Below the pieces are notes generated by a model, which saw only the letters and a list, made by a program, of their open reading frames with translations, searched no databases and was not told the origin of the DNA. Position numbers and translations under genes: made by a program. Source: Bacillota bacterium (GTDB taxonomy: Bacteria > Bacillota_A > Clostridia > Lachnospirales > Lachnospiraceae). Taken from it: 64,000 nt of DNA. The stretch spans positions 124,001 to 188,000 of the forward strand of contig JAEYMU010000006.1 in assembly GCA_023407175.1 (NCBI GenBank), given 5' to 3'. Below are positions 44,893 to 55,399 of the stretch, piece after piece (the first letter of the stretch is position 1; every line of letters starts with the position of its first letter).

Positions 44893-44952
44893 AATGGCTG
44901 ATGAACGGTATGCCGGCTTCTTATTTTGCCGAAATACTGATCATCAGCCATT
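44893..44952. terminator. Stem-loop between converging genes
   Basis: AATGGCTGATGA and TCATCAGCCATT form a perfect 12-pair stem enclosing a second small hairpin (GCCGGC region). TTTTATC follows on the minus strand, so it may end thiT. Confidence 0.65.
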
Positions 44953-45012
44953 ATTACATATCTGTCGACGAAGCCTTATCCTGTTTTTATGCTCCTGCTG
45001 CCAGGCCTGAAG

Positions 45013-45699
45013 CTATTCCTCCACCGCCATCTGCTTTACCTGCTTCAGGGCGTTCTGTACCGGAGGTATCACAAGAAAGATTACGGTCAGAAGTACCTCT
45101 GGTCCGATATAGCCGATATTATAAACCAGGGTATAGACAATCGGATTCCAGCCTTCCGGAGCATAGGAGGCAAAGAAAATATAGCCTGATAGGGACGAAG
45201 CTATGTATCTGCCCAGGATACCCAGCAGATATCCCTTTACCAGACCGTATTTTGAATTTGAGAATATTCCGGCAAGCCCCAGTGCACCAAAGGCAATGGG
45301 ATAATCCAGTAAAAGCTGCATCGGGTGAATGATGTAGGGCCCCAGGATCAAATTGATAAAGCCATAGGAAATCCCTGTGATGATTCCTGCCTTTGCCCCA
45401 TACAGATGGCCTACAAAGCAGATAAAGAACATGCTGAACAGTGTAATGGAGCCGCCAAAGGGGAATTTGTAAAGGGGAAACAGTGAGGTTACCACTGCAA
45501 GCGTTACGCCCATTGCAGAAAATGCCAGCTGTTTTATTCTGGTTTTTCTTTTATAGCCGCTGAATGCCGCCATTGCAATAAATAGCAGTAGAATTAAAAG
45601 AAACAAAGCGATATTACCCGCCGTTGTCGGTGCATAGCTGACATATCCGTCCTCATCCACCAAGGTTGCTACAAAAAAATCGAAAAGATTTTGAAACAT
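45013..45699 (-). CDS. thiT: ECF transporter S component, thiamine type
   Basis: A 228-residue integral membrane protein with about six hydrophobic segments, of the ThiT/YuaJ family that binds thiamine for an energy-coupling-factor transporter. Conserved features include the FGGSITLFSMFFICFVGHLYG segment (here in two parts) and YGFINLILGPYIIHP, which line the thiamine pocket in the family. The TPP riboswitch directly upstream makes thiamine the near-certain substrate. The ECF ATPase and T subunits are not in this window, as usual for group II systems. The acidic end IALKQ-type tail is unremarkable. Confidence 0.92.
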   Translation of the reverse strand: MFQNLFDFFVATLVDEDGYVSYAPTTAGNIALFLLILLLFIAMAAFSGYKRKTRIKQLAFSAMGVTLAVVTSLFPLYKFPFGGSITLFSMFFICFVGHLYGAKAGIITGISYGFINLILGPYIIHPMQLLLDYPIAFGALGLAGIFSNSKYGLVKGYLLGILGRYIASSLSGYIFFASYAPEGWNPIVYTLVYNIGYIGPEVLLTVIFLVIPPVQNALKQVKQMAVEE

Positions 45700-45700
45700 A

Positions 45701-45731
45701 AAAAAACCTCCTTTTCATTGCATAGGAGGGG
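45701..45731 (-). promoter_or_regulatory. Expression platform of the TPP riboswitch, overlapping the ribosome site
   Basis: CCCCCTCC pairs with AAAAGGAGG, which is the ribosome site of thiT, and seven T residues follow just before the ATG. The same hairpin can hide the ribosome site and act as an intrinsic terminator when TPP is bound. Confidence 0.65.
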
Positions 45732-45732
45732 G

Positions 45733-45830
45733 CCACTTGATTGCTTCCTTCCGCCGGTATTAACCGGATCAAGTAGTAAGGGTCAGTATGAAAATCATCA
45801 TACCTCTCAGCTCTGGGCTCCCCTAGCATA
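45733..45830 (-). promoter_or_regulatory. TPP riboswitch (THI box)
   Basis: The minus strand carries the THI-box consensus in order: CTAGGGGAGCCC, GCTGAGAGG, a variable hairpin (ATGATGATTTTCAT), GACCCTT, then CTTGATCCGGTTAATACCGG and CGGAAGGAAGC. These are the conserved pyrimidine- and pyrophosphate-binding arms. It lies directly upstream of thiT. Confidence 0.97.
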
Positions 45831-45925
45831 ATAATAATATATTCTGTACTGCCTTAGCATACCTAATCTGCACCAAACTGTCAATACATAAATATAAGTT
45901 ATCGGAAGTGATTTTTACGATAAGA

Positions 45926-46927
45926 TTAATCCTTACGCCGTTTCACATGGTATTTGTACAGGCTTCGGCGGCATTTGTTTATGATTATCTGTGAATACTC
46001 CCCAACAATGAGCCTGATTCCTTTCCTTCTTCCATAGATTCTTATATTTTGAGCTGCCTTTTCTACATAAACAATCATCTGATAGACATCTCTTATCGCC
46101 CTTCCTATTTTACTGTTGGAGGGACGATATAAATATTTAATACGCCTTTTCACATGCTTTTCAGAAATACTCCCAAGCTTTTTATAATTTACATTGTAAA
46201 TGTCGTTTTTTTCAAACCACTGTTTGTTCTCCCACAGCCACCTGCTCCAGGCGATGCCGTATCCATAGGTTTGCCTTATTCTATATGGAGCTATCATCTG
46301 ATCAATATCAAAGTCATCCTCTGCATAATTCCACAAAAAGATTTTATCAGTTCCTATGATACGCTTTGTTCCAAAGGTTTCAAACTCCCAGGGGCTTTCC
46401 GACATATCCAGGAACCCCATCAAAGCCTCCCGGTTCCATAAGGCAAACTGGGTGTCCAGACGATATCCGATGTCATCACCGGCGATACGGAAACTGCCGT
46501 ACTGTCCCGCCACCCTCAGCCCCTTATGATCGGAAATTGCCAGTCTGCATACGGCTATCTTCGGATTCTCCTCCATCCAGGCAAAGCATTCCTCAATCCG
46601 TTCGTTTTTTACCCGATCTAGCAAAAAGAAATCCTCCAGGGAAAATATAATGTACTTTGTCCTGATTTGTGAAAGACACCGGTACAACCGTTCACTCCAG
46701 GTACATTCATTTTCTGCTGCGTTAACACATATGATATTCAGACCCTTATGGGCATAGCTCCTGGTTTCCGTAATCAGATAAATGTCCTTCGGTCTGTCCG
46801 GCCAGTACTTCCTGATTAATTCAAAGTACGGATACCAGACTGTCTCATATTTGTCACAGCTGGATACCACCAGACTGCAATGATCTGCTAATTTCTTTTC
46901 ATACATTCCATTTTGTCCTGTTATCAC
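45926..46927 (-). CDS. Glycosyltransferase-like protein of unknown function
   Basis: A 333-residue protein with no membrane segment. The first 230 residues look like a GT-A-type fold: CSLVVSSCDKYETVW, IYLITETRSY, then RTKYIIFSLEDFFLLD where an acidic pair may bind metal, and LDTQFALWNREALMGFL. The C-terminal 100 residues are strongly basic. Such proteins occur near capsule and teichoic-acid genes, but here it stands alone. The start is uncertain: a GTG at 46927 follows AGGCGG, and an ATG at 46906 follows AGGA. I recognise the fold but not the specific family. Confidence 0.55.
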   Translation of the reverse strand: MITGQNGMYEKKLADHCSLVVSSCDKYETVWYPYFELIRKYWPDRPKDIYLITETRSYAHKGLNIICVNAAENECTWSERLYRCLSQIRTKYIIFSLEDFFLLDRVKNERIEECFAWMEENPKIAVCRLAISDHKGLRVAGQYGSFRIAGDDIGYRLDTQFALWNREALMGFLDMSESPWEFETFGTKRIIGTDKIFLWNYAEDDFDIDQMIAPYRIRQTYGYGIAWSRWLWENKQWFEKNDIYNVNYKKLGSISEKHVKRRIKYLYRPSNSKIGRAIRDVYQMIVYVEKAAQNIRIYGRRKGIRLIVGEYSQIIINKCRRSLYKYHVKRRKD

Positions 46928-47086
46928 AACCGCCTGCCAGCTCTTCTTTGTGATAATTCCTTTCCTGAAAAGTGCTCCTCCTTTCTATAATATTATAGAG
47001 ACTGATTCTTGTTACGCCTAATAAAAGATGCTTTTTCCTCTATCAAAAAACTGGTTTACTGCTTAAAATAAGACTTTCCGGTAAAA

Positions 47087-47124
47087 CAAAAAAAGCTGAC
47101 ATCCGGATTACGAATGTCAGCCTT
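47087..47124 (-). terminator. groESL terminator
   Basis: GGCTGACATTCG and GGATGTCAGC form the stem on the minus strand, followed by TTTTTTTG. Confidence 0.9.
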
Positions 47125-47177
47125 CTTATTCTTTCTATATATTATGCCTATATTTACGCAGATTAGGAACTCAAGGA

Positions 47178-48818
<1,641 letters not shown>

Positions 48819-48822
48819 TTAA

Positions 48823-49110
48823 TTAGTCTTCTACTACTGCAACAATATCATTCTGCTTAACGATGATGAATTCTTCATCCTCAAGCTTAACTTCAGTTCC
48901 TGCATATTTGGAGTAAATAACCCTATCTCCAACCTTTACCTGCATTACTACTTCTTTACCGTCTACAATTCCACCGGGTCCTACTGCAATAACTTCTGCC
49001 TGCTGAGGCTTTTCTTTTGCCTGACCTGGTAATACAATACCTGATTTTGTTGTCTCTTCTGCAACTAATTGCTTTAATACTACCTTATCTCCTAATGGTA
49101 CAAGTTTCAT
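48823..49110 (-). CDS. groES: Co-chaperonin GroES
   Basis: A 95-residue lid protein for GroEL. The start MKLVPLGDKVVLK at 49110 follows AAGGAGGAACATGAT; an in-frame start six codons earlier would overlap that ribosome site. The mobile loop (EETTKSGIVLPGQA) and the C-terminal EEFIIVKQNDIVA are typical. First gene of the groESL operon. Confidence 0.98.
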   Translation of the reverse strand: MKLVPLGDKVVLKQLVAEETTKSGIVLPGQAKEKPQQAEVIAVGPGGIVDGKEVVMQVKVGDRVIYSKYAGTEVKLEDEEFIIVKQNDIVAVVED

Positions 49111-49155
49111 ATCATGTTCCTCCTTCAATTAAATAGTTTACTACTTAGAGAATTA

Positions 49156-49182
49156 TTAGCACTCCAATCTATTGAGTGCTAA
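49156..49182. promoter_or_regulatory. CIRCE element (HrcA operator)
   Basis: TTAGCACTC, a nine-base spacer and GAGTGCTAA match the CIRCE consensus exactly. It lies about 46 bases upstream of groES. A promoter-like TTGCAT-N17-TAATAT sits just upstream on the minus strand. HrcA repression relieved by heat shock is expected. Confidence 0.97.
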
Positions 49183-49315
49183 CTGCTGATTTATATATTA
49201 GTAAATTTGCTATTATTATGCAAGCTGATATCCCTTTAAATACCGCAGCAAATTTAATAATTCCTCTGATTTTCTAGCGTAAGCTCATTGTTTCTCATTT
49301 TTTCTCATTTTTCTA

Positions 49316-49350
49316 GAAAAAAGTTATTGCCTCTTTGGCAATAACTTTCT
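49316..49350 (-). terminator. Terminator of the DUF6062/DUF2225 genes
   Basis: AAAGTTATTGCC and GGCAATAACTTT form a perfect 12-pair stem with a five-base loop, followed by TTTTTTC on the minus strand. Confidence 0.88.
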
Positions 49351-49453
49351 ACCTGACAATACTAATTTAGTATATTCTATCATAGGAATTATATACCATG
49401 ACAGCCCGAAATCCTTCCCGTTATACAAGTACTGCCTTTTGTCCCGGAGTATC

Positions 49454-50170
49454 TCAGACTATGCTATTTGTCTTTTGCATTGCTCTGGTCAATGCATCCT
49501 TGGAATTCTTCCAGGGCTCATTGGCATACCGGTAATCAAATTTATTGATAAACCATTCCAAATCATCACGAACGCGTTTCATATTCTCCAAATAAAGCTC
49601 ATTTAAACCCTTGAGAAAGCTATTCAGTTCTTCTCCTCCAAGCTGCACCGAAGCTTCCCTGTATAGTATCTTATAATGATTGGTACAAAAGCCCTTCGAA
49701 GCTTTGAATTTATCGCGAAAGGCCTGCTCCGTATGATATAAATGGAATATTGTTGCAATATAACGTTCAAAGGTACCTTCTATCTTACTGCATACAAAAC
49801 AGCTCTCCTCCAGCTGATCCAGATAGCTGACCACCTCGGAAGTCTCGGATTTTTTCTTAAATAAGGAGGGAGAAGAGAACCGGACACCCGTCCCCGAATG
49901 CTTCTCAACATCCCTTACTATCTTATCCATATGTGTTTTAAGAATTAATGCCAATCCCAGACGATTTTGATTCTTATAAAGCTGCTCCAGATGCTTTTCA
50001 CAAAAGCCCAGCCTGGAGGTAGCTTCCCTGATATCATCCTCCATATAGCTTGGTCCCATAGTAAATTCAATCGCATCCGTCTCAAGCTTCTTTCTCATTG
50101 CACAGACAGGGCATTCACTCTCGGCTTCAAATGCCTCATTTACCGGAATTGTATATAATTTTTCCTTCAA
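49454..50170 (-). CDS. DUF6062 family protein with paired Cys motifs
   Basis: About 238 residues. Two halves each contain Cys pairs likely to bind zinc: CPVCAMRKK with GFCEKHLEQLY in the first half, and CFVCSKIEG with GFCTNHYKILY in the second. The repeated CxxC ... CxxH arrangement suggests an internal duplication of a treble-clef-like unit. I assign it to DUF6062 from this pattern. The start is taken as TTG at 50170 behind GGAGGG; an in-frame TTG seven codons upstream has no ribosome site. It follows the DUF2225 gene closely and ends at a terminator. Function unknown. Confidence 0.75.
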   Translation of the reverse strand: MKEKLYTIPVNEAFEAESECPVCAMRKKLETDAIEFTMGPSYMEDDIREATSRLGFCEKHLEQLYKNQNRLGLALILKTHMDKIVRDVEKHSGTGVRFSSPSLFKKKSETSEVVSYLDQLEESCFVCSKIEGTFERYIATIFHLYHTEQAFRDKFKASKGFCTNHYKILYREASVQLGGEELNSFLKGLNELYLENMKRVRDDLEWFINKFDYRYANEPWKNSKDALTRAMQKTNSIV

Positions 50171-50202
50171 AATAACCCTCCATGCCCTCAAGGCTATGTG
50201 AA

Positions 50203-51045
50203 TTAGTATTTCTGTTCTTTAATTAAATCCTTAATATCTCTGGCCTTTGCCTTGATACGTTCATTCGCATCTCTGGAGATTAAAACCTTGGAAATCCATC
50301 TGCCCGCTTCATCAAATTTACCGACTCTGCGCGCCAGCTCCGCCATTAGTAAGGTAATCGTCGATTCATCCATACCGCACATCGGAAAATCTTCTTTGCT
50401 GAAGGCCTCATCAAAGCCCATATATGCTTTTGCCATGAAATCCAGCTCTTCTTTCTCCAGCTCCAGCATCTGCTTATCATAATCCGGCAGATTCTTTGGA
50501 AGATGCTCCGACTTGCCTCTTAACACCCAGGCTGTCTTAAGACAGGTATAGGCCCGCTCCGAGGTCTTGGCCTTCTTAACAATGGCATTTACAAGAGCTA
50601 TCTTATGCCTTGCAATAGCATCATCATAACTATAGACGTTTCCTTCATCCTTAATTCCTCGAAAGGTAGATGTAATATTCTTCTTTATTAAAGTAATCTG
50701 CGCCGAGGACACGTATTTAAAGAACCTGTTTAAGGCGGCAAAGCCGCAATACGGGCAGACAATAGCATCGTATTTCAATGGGTCCATATCCTGATAGACA
50801 GGTCTTAAATCAGTATCCAGAGCAAGCAGCTTAACCTTGCCGGATTTTACTGTCTTGGCCTTAAATTCCCGGTCACAAACCGGACAGGTATATGTTTTAT
50901 CAAAGATAATATCCTCCTCTGAAAAAGCAGGTTTATTATCCTCTGCTTGCTTTTTGGCACTCTCCTTCTCTTTCTCATCATAAATATCCATCTCTGACAG
51001 ATTGCCGAGACCGAAGGCTTCCAATCCTGAAAATAAATTAGCCAA
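50203..51045 (-). CDS. DUF2225 domain protein
   Basis: A 280-residue protein with the DUF2225 signature: an N-terminal CPVCDREFKAKTVKSGK and a later VCPYCGFAALNRFF, giving two CxxC pairs that probably hold one zinc. The rest is helical, of TPR-like character (KTSERAYTCLKTAWVLRGK, then LLMAELARRVGKFDEAGRW). The family is widespread in Clostridia and Bacilli and has no established function. It lies between glnS and the DUF6062 gene on the same strand, and the two zinc-motif proteins probably share a transcript. Confidence 0.85.
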   Translation of the reverse strand: MANLFSGLEAFGLGNLSEMDIYDEKEKESAKKQAEDNKPAFSEEDIIFDKTYTCPVCDREFKAKTVKSGKVKLLALDTDLRPVYQDMDPLKYDAIVCPYCGFAALNRFFKYVSSAQITLIKKNITSTFRGIKDEGNVYSYDDAIARHKIALVNAIVKKAKTSERAYTCLKTAWVLRGKSEHLPKNLPDYDKQMLELEKEELDFMAKAYMGFDEAFSKEDFPMCGMDESTITLLMAELARRVGKFDEAGRWISKVLISRDANERIKAKARDIKDLIKEQKY

Positions 51046-51111
51046 TGCTACTCCTCCATTCTTTTGTATATTTACACACTTGCTGACATAATAGACTGAG
51101 GAAAAAGCGAA

Positions 51112-52815
51112 TCATTCGGGTTTATATGAGCTTTTTAAGGATACAATCCTGTTAAATACGGGGTTTTCCGGCGTTGAATCCTTAATATCCAGACAGAAGA
51201 AGCCCTGTCTTAGGAACTGGAAGCTATCCGGTGCCGTTGCACCTGCAATGCTCGGCTCTATATAACATTCCTTCAAAACCTTAATTGAATTGGGGTTTAA
51301 ATTCAGACTTCCATCCTCATTGTATACCCCTTTTTCTTCATCTACAATATTCTCATATAGACGAACCTCCGCCTTAACAGCCGTATCGGCCGCAACCCAG
51401 TGGATAGTTCCCTTTACCTTCCTTCCGCTAAATCCGGAACCGCTTTTCGTCTCCGGATCATAGGTACAATGTACCTCAGTTACATTACCCTTCTCATCGG
51501 TTACACAATCCTGACAGGTAACAAAATATGCATTCATCAGACGCACCTCATTACCGGGATACAGACGAAAATATTTCTTCGGAGGGTCTATCATGAAATC
51601 CTCCCGTTCAATATAAAGCACCCTGCCAAAGGGAACCTTTCTCATACCCATTGCTTCATTCTCCTGATTATTCGGGGCATCCAGGTACTCAAGCTGTCCC
51701 TCAGGATAATTTGTAATCACTAATTTTACGGGATCAAGCACCGCCATGATGCGCGGCCTCTTTAATTTCAAATCCTCACGGATACAGTATTCAAGCATTG
51801 CATAATCAACGGAGCTTTGGCTCTTGGAAACACCTACCAGCTCCATAAACAACTGAATTGATTCAGAAGTAAAGCCCCTTCTTCTCAGGGCGCTTATGGA
51901 TACCAGTCTGGGATCATCCCAGCCGTCCACAATACCTTCCTCCACCAGTTTCTTAATATAACGCTTACCTGTTATTACATTCGTCAGGTACATCTTGGCA
52001 AACTCTATCTGCTTGGGAGGATTTTCATACTCCAGCTCCCTTACCACCCAGTCATATAACGGGCGGTGGTCCTCAAATTCCAGCGTACAGATGGAATGTG
52101 TAACTCCTTCAATTGCATCCTCAATCGGATGGGCAAAATCATACATCGGGTAAATACACCATTTGTCTCCCGTATTGTGATGAGATATCTTTGCTACACG
52201 GTAAATAACCGGGTCCCTCATATTAATATTCGGAGAAGCCATATCAATCTTAGCCCGAAGTACCTTGGAACCATCCGGGTATTTCCCAGCCTTCATTTCT
52301 TCAAACAGCTGCAGATTCTCCTCGATGCTTCTGTCACGGTAAGGGCTGTTCTTGCCGGGCTCGGTGAGTGTACCCCGGTATTCCTTAATTTCATCAGCCG
52401 ATAAGTCACATACAAATGCCTTACCCTTTTTAATCAGCTTTACCGCTGCTTCATACATTTGATCAAAATAGTCGGAGGCAAAAAACAGACGGTCTTCAAA
52501 ATCTCCTCCGACCCATCTCACATCCTTAATTATGGAATCAACAAATTCTGTCTTTTCCTTCGTCGGGTTTGTATCATCAAAGCGCATGTTGAATTGACCG
52601 CCGTATTTTTTCGCAAGTCCGTAATTCAAAAGAATTGATTTTGCATGTCCAATATGAAGATATCCGTTCGGCTCGGGTGGAAACCTTGTGACAACTTTCT
52701 TTACCTTGCCTTCTTCCAGATCCTTATCAATCATCATCTCAATAAAATTTTTAGAGCCAGTCTCTTTACTCTCTGCCTCTGTATTATTACCTTCTACATA
52801 ATCCTTGTTCTCCAT
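51112..52815 (-). CDS. glnS: Glutaminyl-tRNA synthetase
   Basis: A 567-residue class I synthetase that charges tRNA-Gln. The HIGH motif is at residues 54-57 ([12 protein letters not shown]), RFDDTNP binds the 3' end region and ATP, and the C-terminal anticodon-binding beta-barrels are complete. At the KMSKS position, where E. coli GlnRS has MSKR, the sequence reads [11 protein letters not shown] (about 280-288), so the loop is altered although the Lys-Arg is kept. Its presence implies direct glutaminylation. No T-box is visible upstream. Confidence 0.95.
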   Translation of the reverse strand: MENKDYVEGNNTEAESKETGSKNFIEMMIDKDLEEGKVKKVVTRFPPEPNGYLHIGHAKSILLNYGLAKKYGGQFNMRFDDTNPTKEKTEFVDSIIKDVRWVGGDFEDRLFFASDYFDQMYEAAVKLIKKGKAFVCDLSADEIKEYRGTLTEPGKNSPYRDRSIEENLQLFEEMKAGKYPDGSKVLRAKIDMASPNINMRDPVIYRVAKISHHNTGDKWCIYPMYDFAHPIEDAIEGVTHSICTLEFEDHRPLYDWVVRELEYENPPKQIEFAKMYLTNVITGKRYIKKLVEEGIVDGWDDPRLVSISALRRRGFTSESIQLFMELVGVSKSQSSVDYAMLEYCIREDLKLKRPRIMAVLDPVKLVITNYPEGQLEYLDAPNNQENEAMGMRKVPFGRVLYIEREDFMIDPPKKYFRLYPGNEVRLMNAYFVTCQDCVTDEKGNVTEVHCTYDPETKSGSGFSGRKVKGTIHWVAADTAVKAEVRLYENIVDEEKGVYNEDGSLNLNPNSIKVLKECYIEPSIAGATAPDSFQFLRQGFFCLDIKDSTPENPVFNRIVSLKSSYKPE

Positions 52816-53051
52816 GAAGAACCTCCCGATCTATCGTTCTAATTGCTGAATAGCCAGCTGTTATGGAAGTCTTATCCATTGTAAATTATTATCTGTTTTG
52901 CTTTTTTCATTCATCCAAAAGCTACCTGTAGAAGTAACTTTTCCCGATCTTGAATACATATGTAATATGATACCACAGTTTATTATAACTTAAAAGCAGG
53001 AAATTCAAAAAAATCTGTCATGAAACTGGGAAATATATGCCATTTTCATGC

Positions 53052-53090
53052 AAAAAAGGTTATCCGGTATTATCACGGATAACCTTATCA
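53052..53090 (-). terminator. Terminator of the SleB-like gene
   Basis: AAGGTTATCCGTG and CGGATAACCTT pair on the minus strand, followed by TTTTTTG. The rest of the 52816-53096 gap is AT-rich and otherwise featureless. Confidence 0.88.
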
Positions 53091-53096
53091 TACTTA

Positions 53097-53963
53097 TTAT
53101 TGTGCACGGAAAAAGATTAAATCATCAATTATTTCATACTTTGAGTAATGCTTTTTCACATAGCTTTTATAGCCTTTATTGGAGAAGCACAGATAGCTGC
53201 CAATATTATTCTCACCGGTTAATGCCGCCTTCGCAGCCTTAATTGCCTTATTCATGGCCTTTTTCTCTGCTTCCGGATTACCTCCGCTGAATTTGCCGCT
53301 GTCATATGCTTTTAACGCCTTATCCAGGGGGCTGACACCCTTGCTGTTTTTAATCGTAACCGCAAACTGAACCGACCATTTACGGTCATATATGACCTCC
53401 TTGATGGTATTAACATGCCAGTAGACATCGCTCTTAACACGATTTAATACAACATTGGCTACCCCCAGCATTGCCGAATAGGTCTGATTTCCTGCCTCCG
53501 CATAGATCAGGCAGGATAATAATCTTAATTCTGCCTTTGTGTATGTAGCCTTTTCTTCCTTCGCCGTACTGGTTTTCTTATTATCGGCTTTAGAATCTGC
53601 TTTCTCGGTCTTTGTATCCTTAGAATCCTCTGTATCCTCCGCATCTGTTATCTGCGTATCTTCCGTATCTTCAACCGTATTATCGGTATCCACGTCGGTT
53701 TCATCCGTTACAGCAGTTTCATCCGTTTCTGTATCCTCCGGTTCAATCAGGGATTCATCAAAATAAAGCTGTCCCTGTTCATCTACAAAATATCCATCAC
53801 CCAAAAGCTGACCGTCCGGCCCGAATACCGAAGCATCCGTTGCGTTGGTCCCTGTGTCTGTTGTATCGGTTTGATCTGCAGCAAACGCTATATTACTAAA
53901 GCTGGTGCAAATTAACGTTGTCATAATTAAAGTGATCAGAAGCTTCTTCCATCTGTTCATCAT
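53097..53963 (-). CDS. Secreted SleB/CwlJ-type cell wall hydrolase
   Basis: About 288 residues: a signal peptide (LLITLIMTTLICTSFSNIAFA), a low-complexity linker rich in Asp, Thr and Glu (about 50-135) and a Hydrolase_2 domain (about 145-288). The domain has the catalytic Glu in LIYAEAGNQTY (about residue 155), followed by GVANVVLNRV. SleB and CwlJ are muramidase-like lytic enzymes that digest spore cortex at germination; related proteins act on vegetative wall. The long acidic linker is unusual for SleB, so a vegetative surface role is equally possible. ATG at 53963 or 53960 follows TAGGAGATTCG. Confidence 0.85.
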   Translation of the reverse strand: MMNRWKKLLITLIMTTLICTSFSNIAFAADQTDTTDTGTNATDASVFGPDGQLLGDGYFVDEQGQLYFDESLIEPEDTETDETAVTDETDVDTDNTVEDTEDTQITDAEDTEDSKDTKTEKADSKADNKKTSTAKEEKATYTKAELRLLSCLIYAEAGNQTYSAMLGVANVVLNRVKSDVYWHVNTIKEVIYDRKWSVQFAVTIKNSKGVSPLDKALKAYDSGKFSGGNPEAEKKAMNKAIKAAKAALTGENNIGSYLCFSNKGYKSYVKKHYSKYEIIDDLIFFRAQ

Positions 53964-54095
53964 CGAATCTCCTATACATGCTGTGATTATTATATAATCA
54001 TTAATACCATGTAACAATTACTTAATAATTATAACATAAATTCTTAAAAAATCAACTATGAAATGTGTATATTGCCAAAACACCCAGATACTTCC

Positions 54096-54129
54096 AGGAC
54101 CGGCGTATCATCACTGATTCGCCGGTCCT
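54096..54129. terminator. Terminator-like stem-loop after the DUF3810 gene
   Basis: AGGACCGGCG and CGCCGGTCCT form a ten-pair GC-rich stem with a 14-base loop. The following minus-strand sequence is only weakly T-rich. Confidence 0.7.
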
Positions 54130-54160
54130 GCTCATTTCGCTATGGAATTATTAATACTGT

Positions 54161-55273
54161 TCAATTCGTTTCCTGATCCTTCCGGTACTGTGCAAGCAGC
54201 AGATCCAGCATCCTTCCGTAGCTCTTGACTCCATCGGACTGATCATTTGCTTTTAAATAGGTGTCATTTATCTTATTCGAGACTGTGCTGACTACCGTAT
54301 CATCAAACTGCTGCCAATACTCCGTATTTGCCCTAAGGTCCTTTTTCACTCCCTCACTGTAGTTATCGGCAATCTGGTAGTACAGCTCAGGGCTTTGCTT
54401 ATATAAGGCATTGCCTGCCGTAATCAGGGCCTGCATAGTGCTGCTGTACTTTAGCTCTACATTGTCTGATTTCATACCGGCAAGATAAGCCAGATAGTTT
54501 GCTTCATCCTCCCGCATAAAGCCGCGAAGATGGGCCAGCTCATGAAGCATGGTATCCGGAATGCTATAATCCGGAATATCGACATTGACATTGGCCTCCA
54601 TCGTAAAGGGCCAGAAAATACCCGTGATCTCTGTCTGTGACATCAGTCTGGATAGCAATACCGGCTTTGGCGGTCCATAATAGCCCCCAAGGATGGGATA
54701 ATCCTGCGCAAGTGACTCATAGGCCTTAGACGCTTCCTTGGCAAGCTCATACTGACTCATGGATAATTCAAATACGCCCTCCTCATCCGTAAGAGGAACC
54801 TGTTCCCTAAGCTCATTAGCCGTATCCGCCAGACTTTGGGTAAGGGCATATAATTCCTCCACTGTGGATTCCTGAATATCAAGATTAGAATATTGTGTAA
54901 AGGGATATCTGTAATAATTAATCCCTGCCATGATAGTAAACGAAAATAAAAGGATGCTTCCAACACACAGCACATTAAGAAGGGCCTTTAAAGCCCTTTG
55001 CTTTCGATTCTCCTTCTCCAGCAGCATCCTTACCGTAAATCTTACCAAGGCCGTCAAAACAATTACGGGCGTTGCCACAACCATAATTTCAGCCAGGGAA
55101 AAGGGAAATATCCCGGTAATTGCGGATACCAGCTGCGAGATCCATTTATAAATATGCTTTGCATATATTTGCTCGGCGAAATAGCTGCTGTACTTGGCAG
55201 CAAGTATTAAAATATAAGATAAGGGGATAAGCCCCAACAGATAAATGCGTTTGTATTTGATTCGTTTTTTCAT
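54161..55273 (-). CDS. DUF3810 family membrane metalloprotein
   Basis: A 370-residue protein with three N-terminal membrane segments (about 10-30, 60-80, 100-125) and a large extracytoplasmic domain. That domain carries the zinc-protease motif HELAH (about residue 244) followed by GFMREDEANYLAYLAG, where the second Glu and the downstream acidic residues could complete a gluzincin-type site. This is the DUF3810 signature. Substrate and role are unknown; the family is common in Lachnospiraceae and Bacteroidetes. It appears to be a single-gene unit. Confidence 0.82.
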   Translation of the reverse strand: MKKRIKYKRIYLLGLIPLSYILILAAKYSSYFAEQIYAKHIYKWISQLVSAITGIFPFSLAEIMVVATPVIVLTALVRFTVRMLLEKENRKQRALKALLNVLCVGSILLFSFTIMAGINYYRYPFTQYSNLDIQESTVEELYALTQSLADTANELREQVPLTDEEGVFELSMSQYELAKEASKAYESLAQDYPILGGYYGPPKPVLLSRLMSQTEITGIFWPFTMEANVNVDIPDYSIPDTMLHELAHLRGFMREDEANYLAYLAGMKSDNVELKYSSTMQALITAGNALYKQSPELYYQIADNYSEGVKKDLRANTEYWQQFDDTVVSTVSNKINDTYLKANDQSDGVKSYGRMLDLLLAQYRKDQETN

Positions 55274-55399
55274 TCTGTAGACCCCCGTCTGCGAATGCCC
55301 ATACCTGCTAATAGCTTATTCTATCATGAATCGACATCACCTGCAATCATTTGCACGCCGGAAGGGTCAGTAAATCATTACCATACCTGGTATTTTTGA

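Noticed and set aside
52816..53050. T-box leader for glnS
   Set aside because: No T-box consensus or specifier hairpin can be found in the short AT-rich upstream region.
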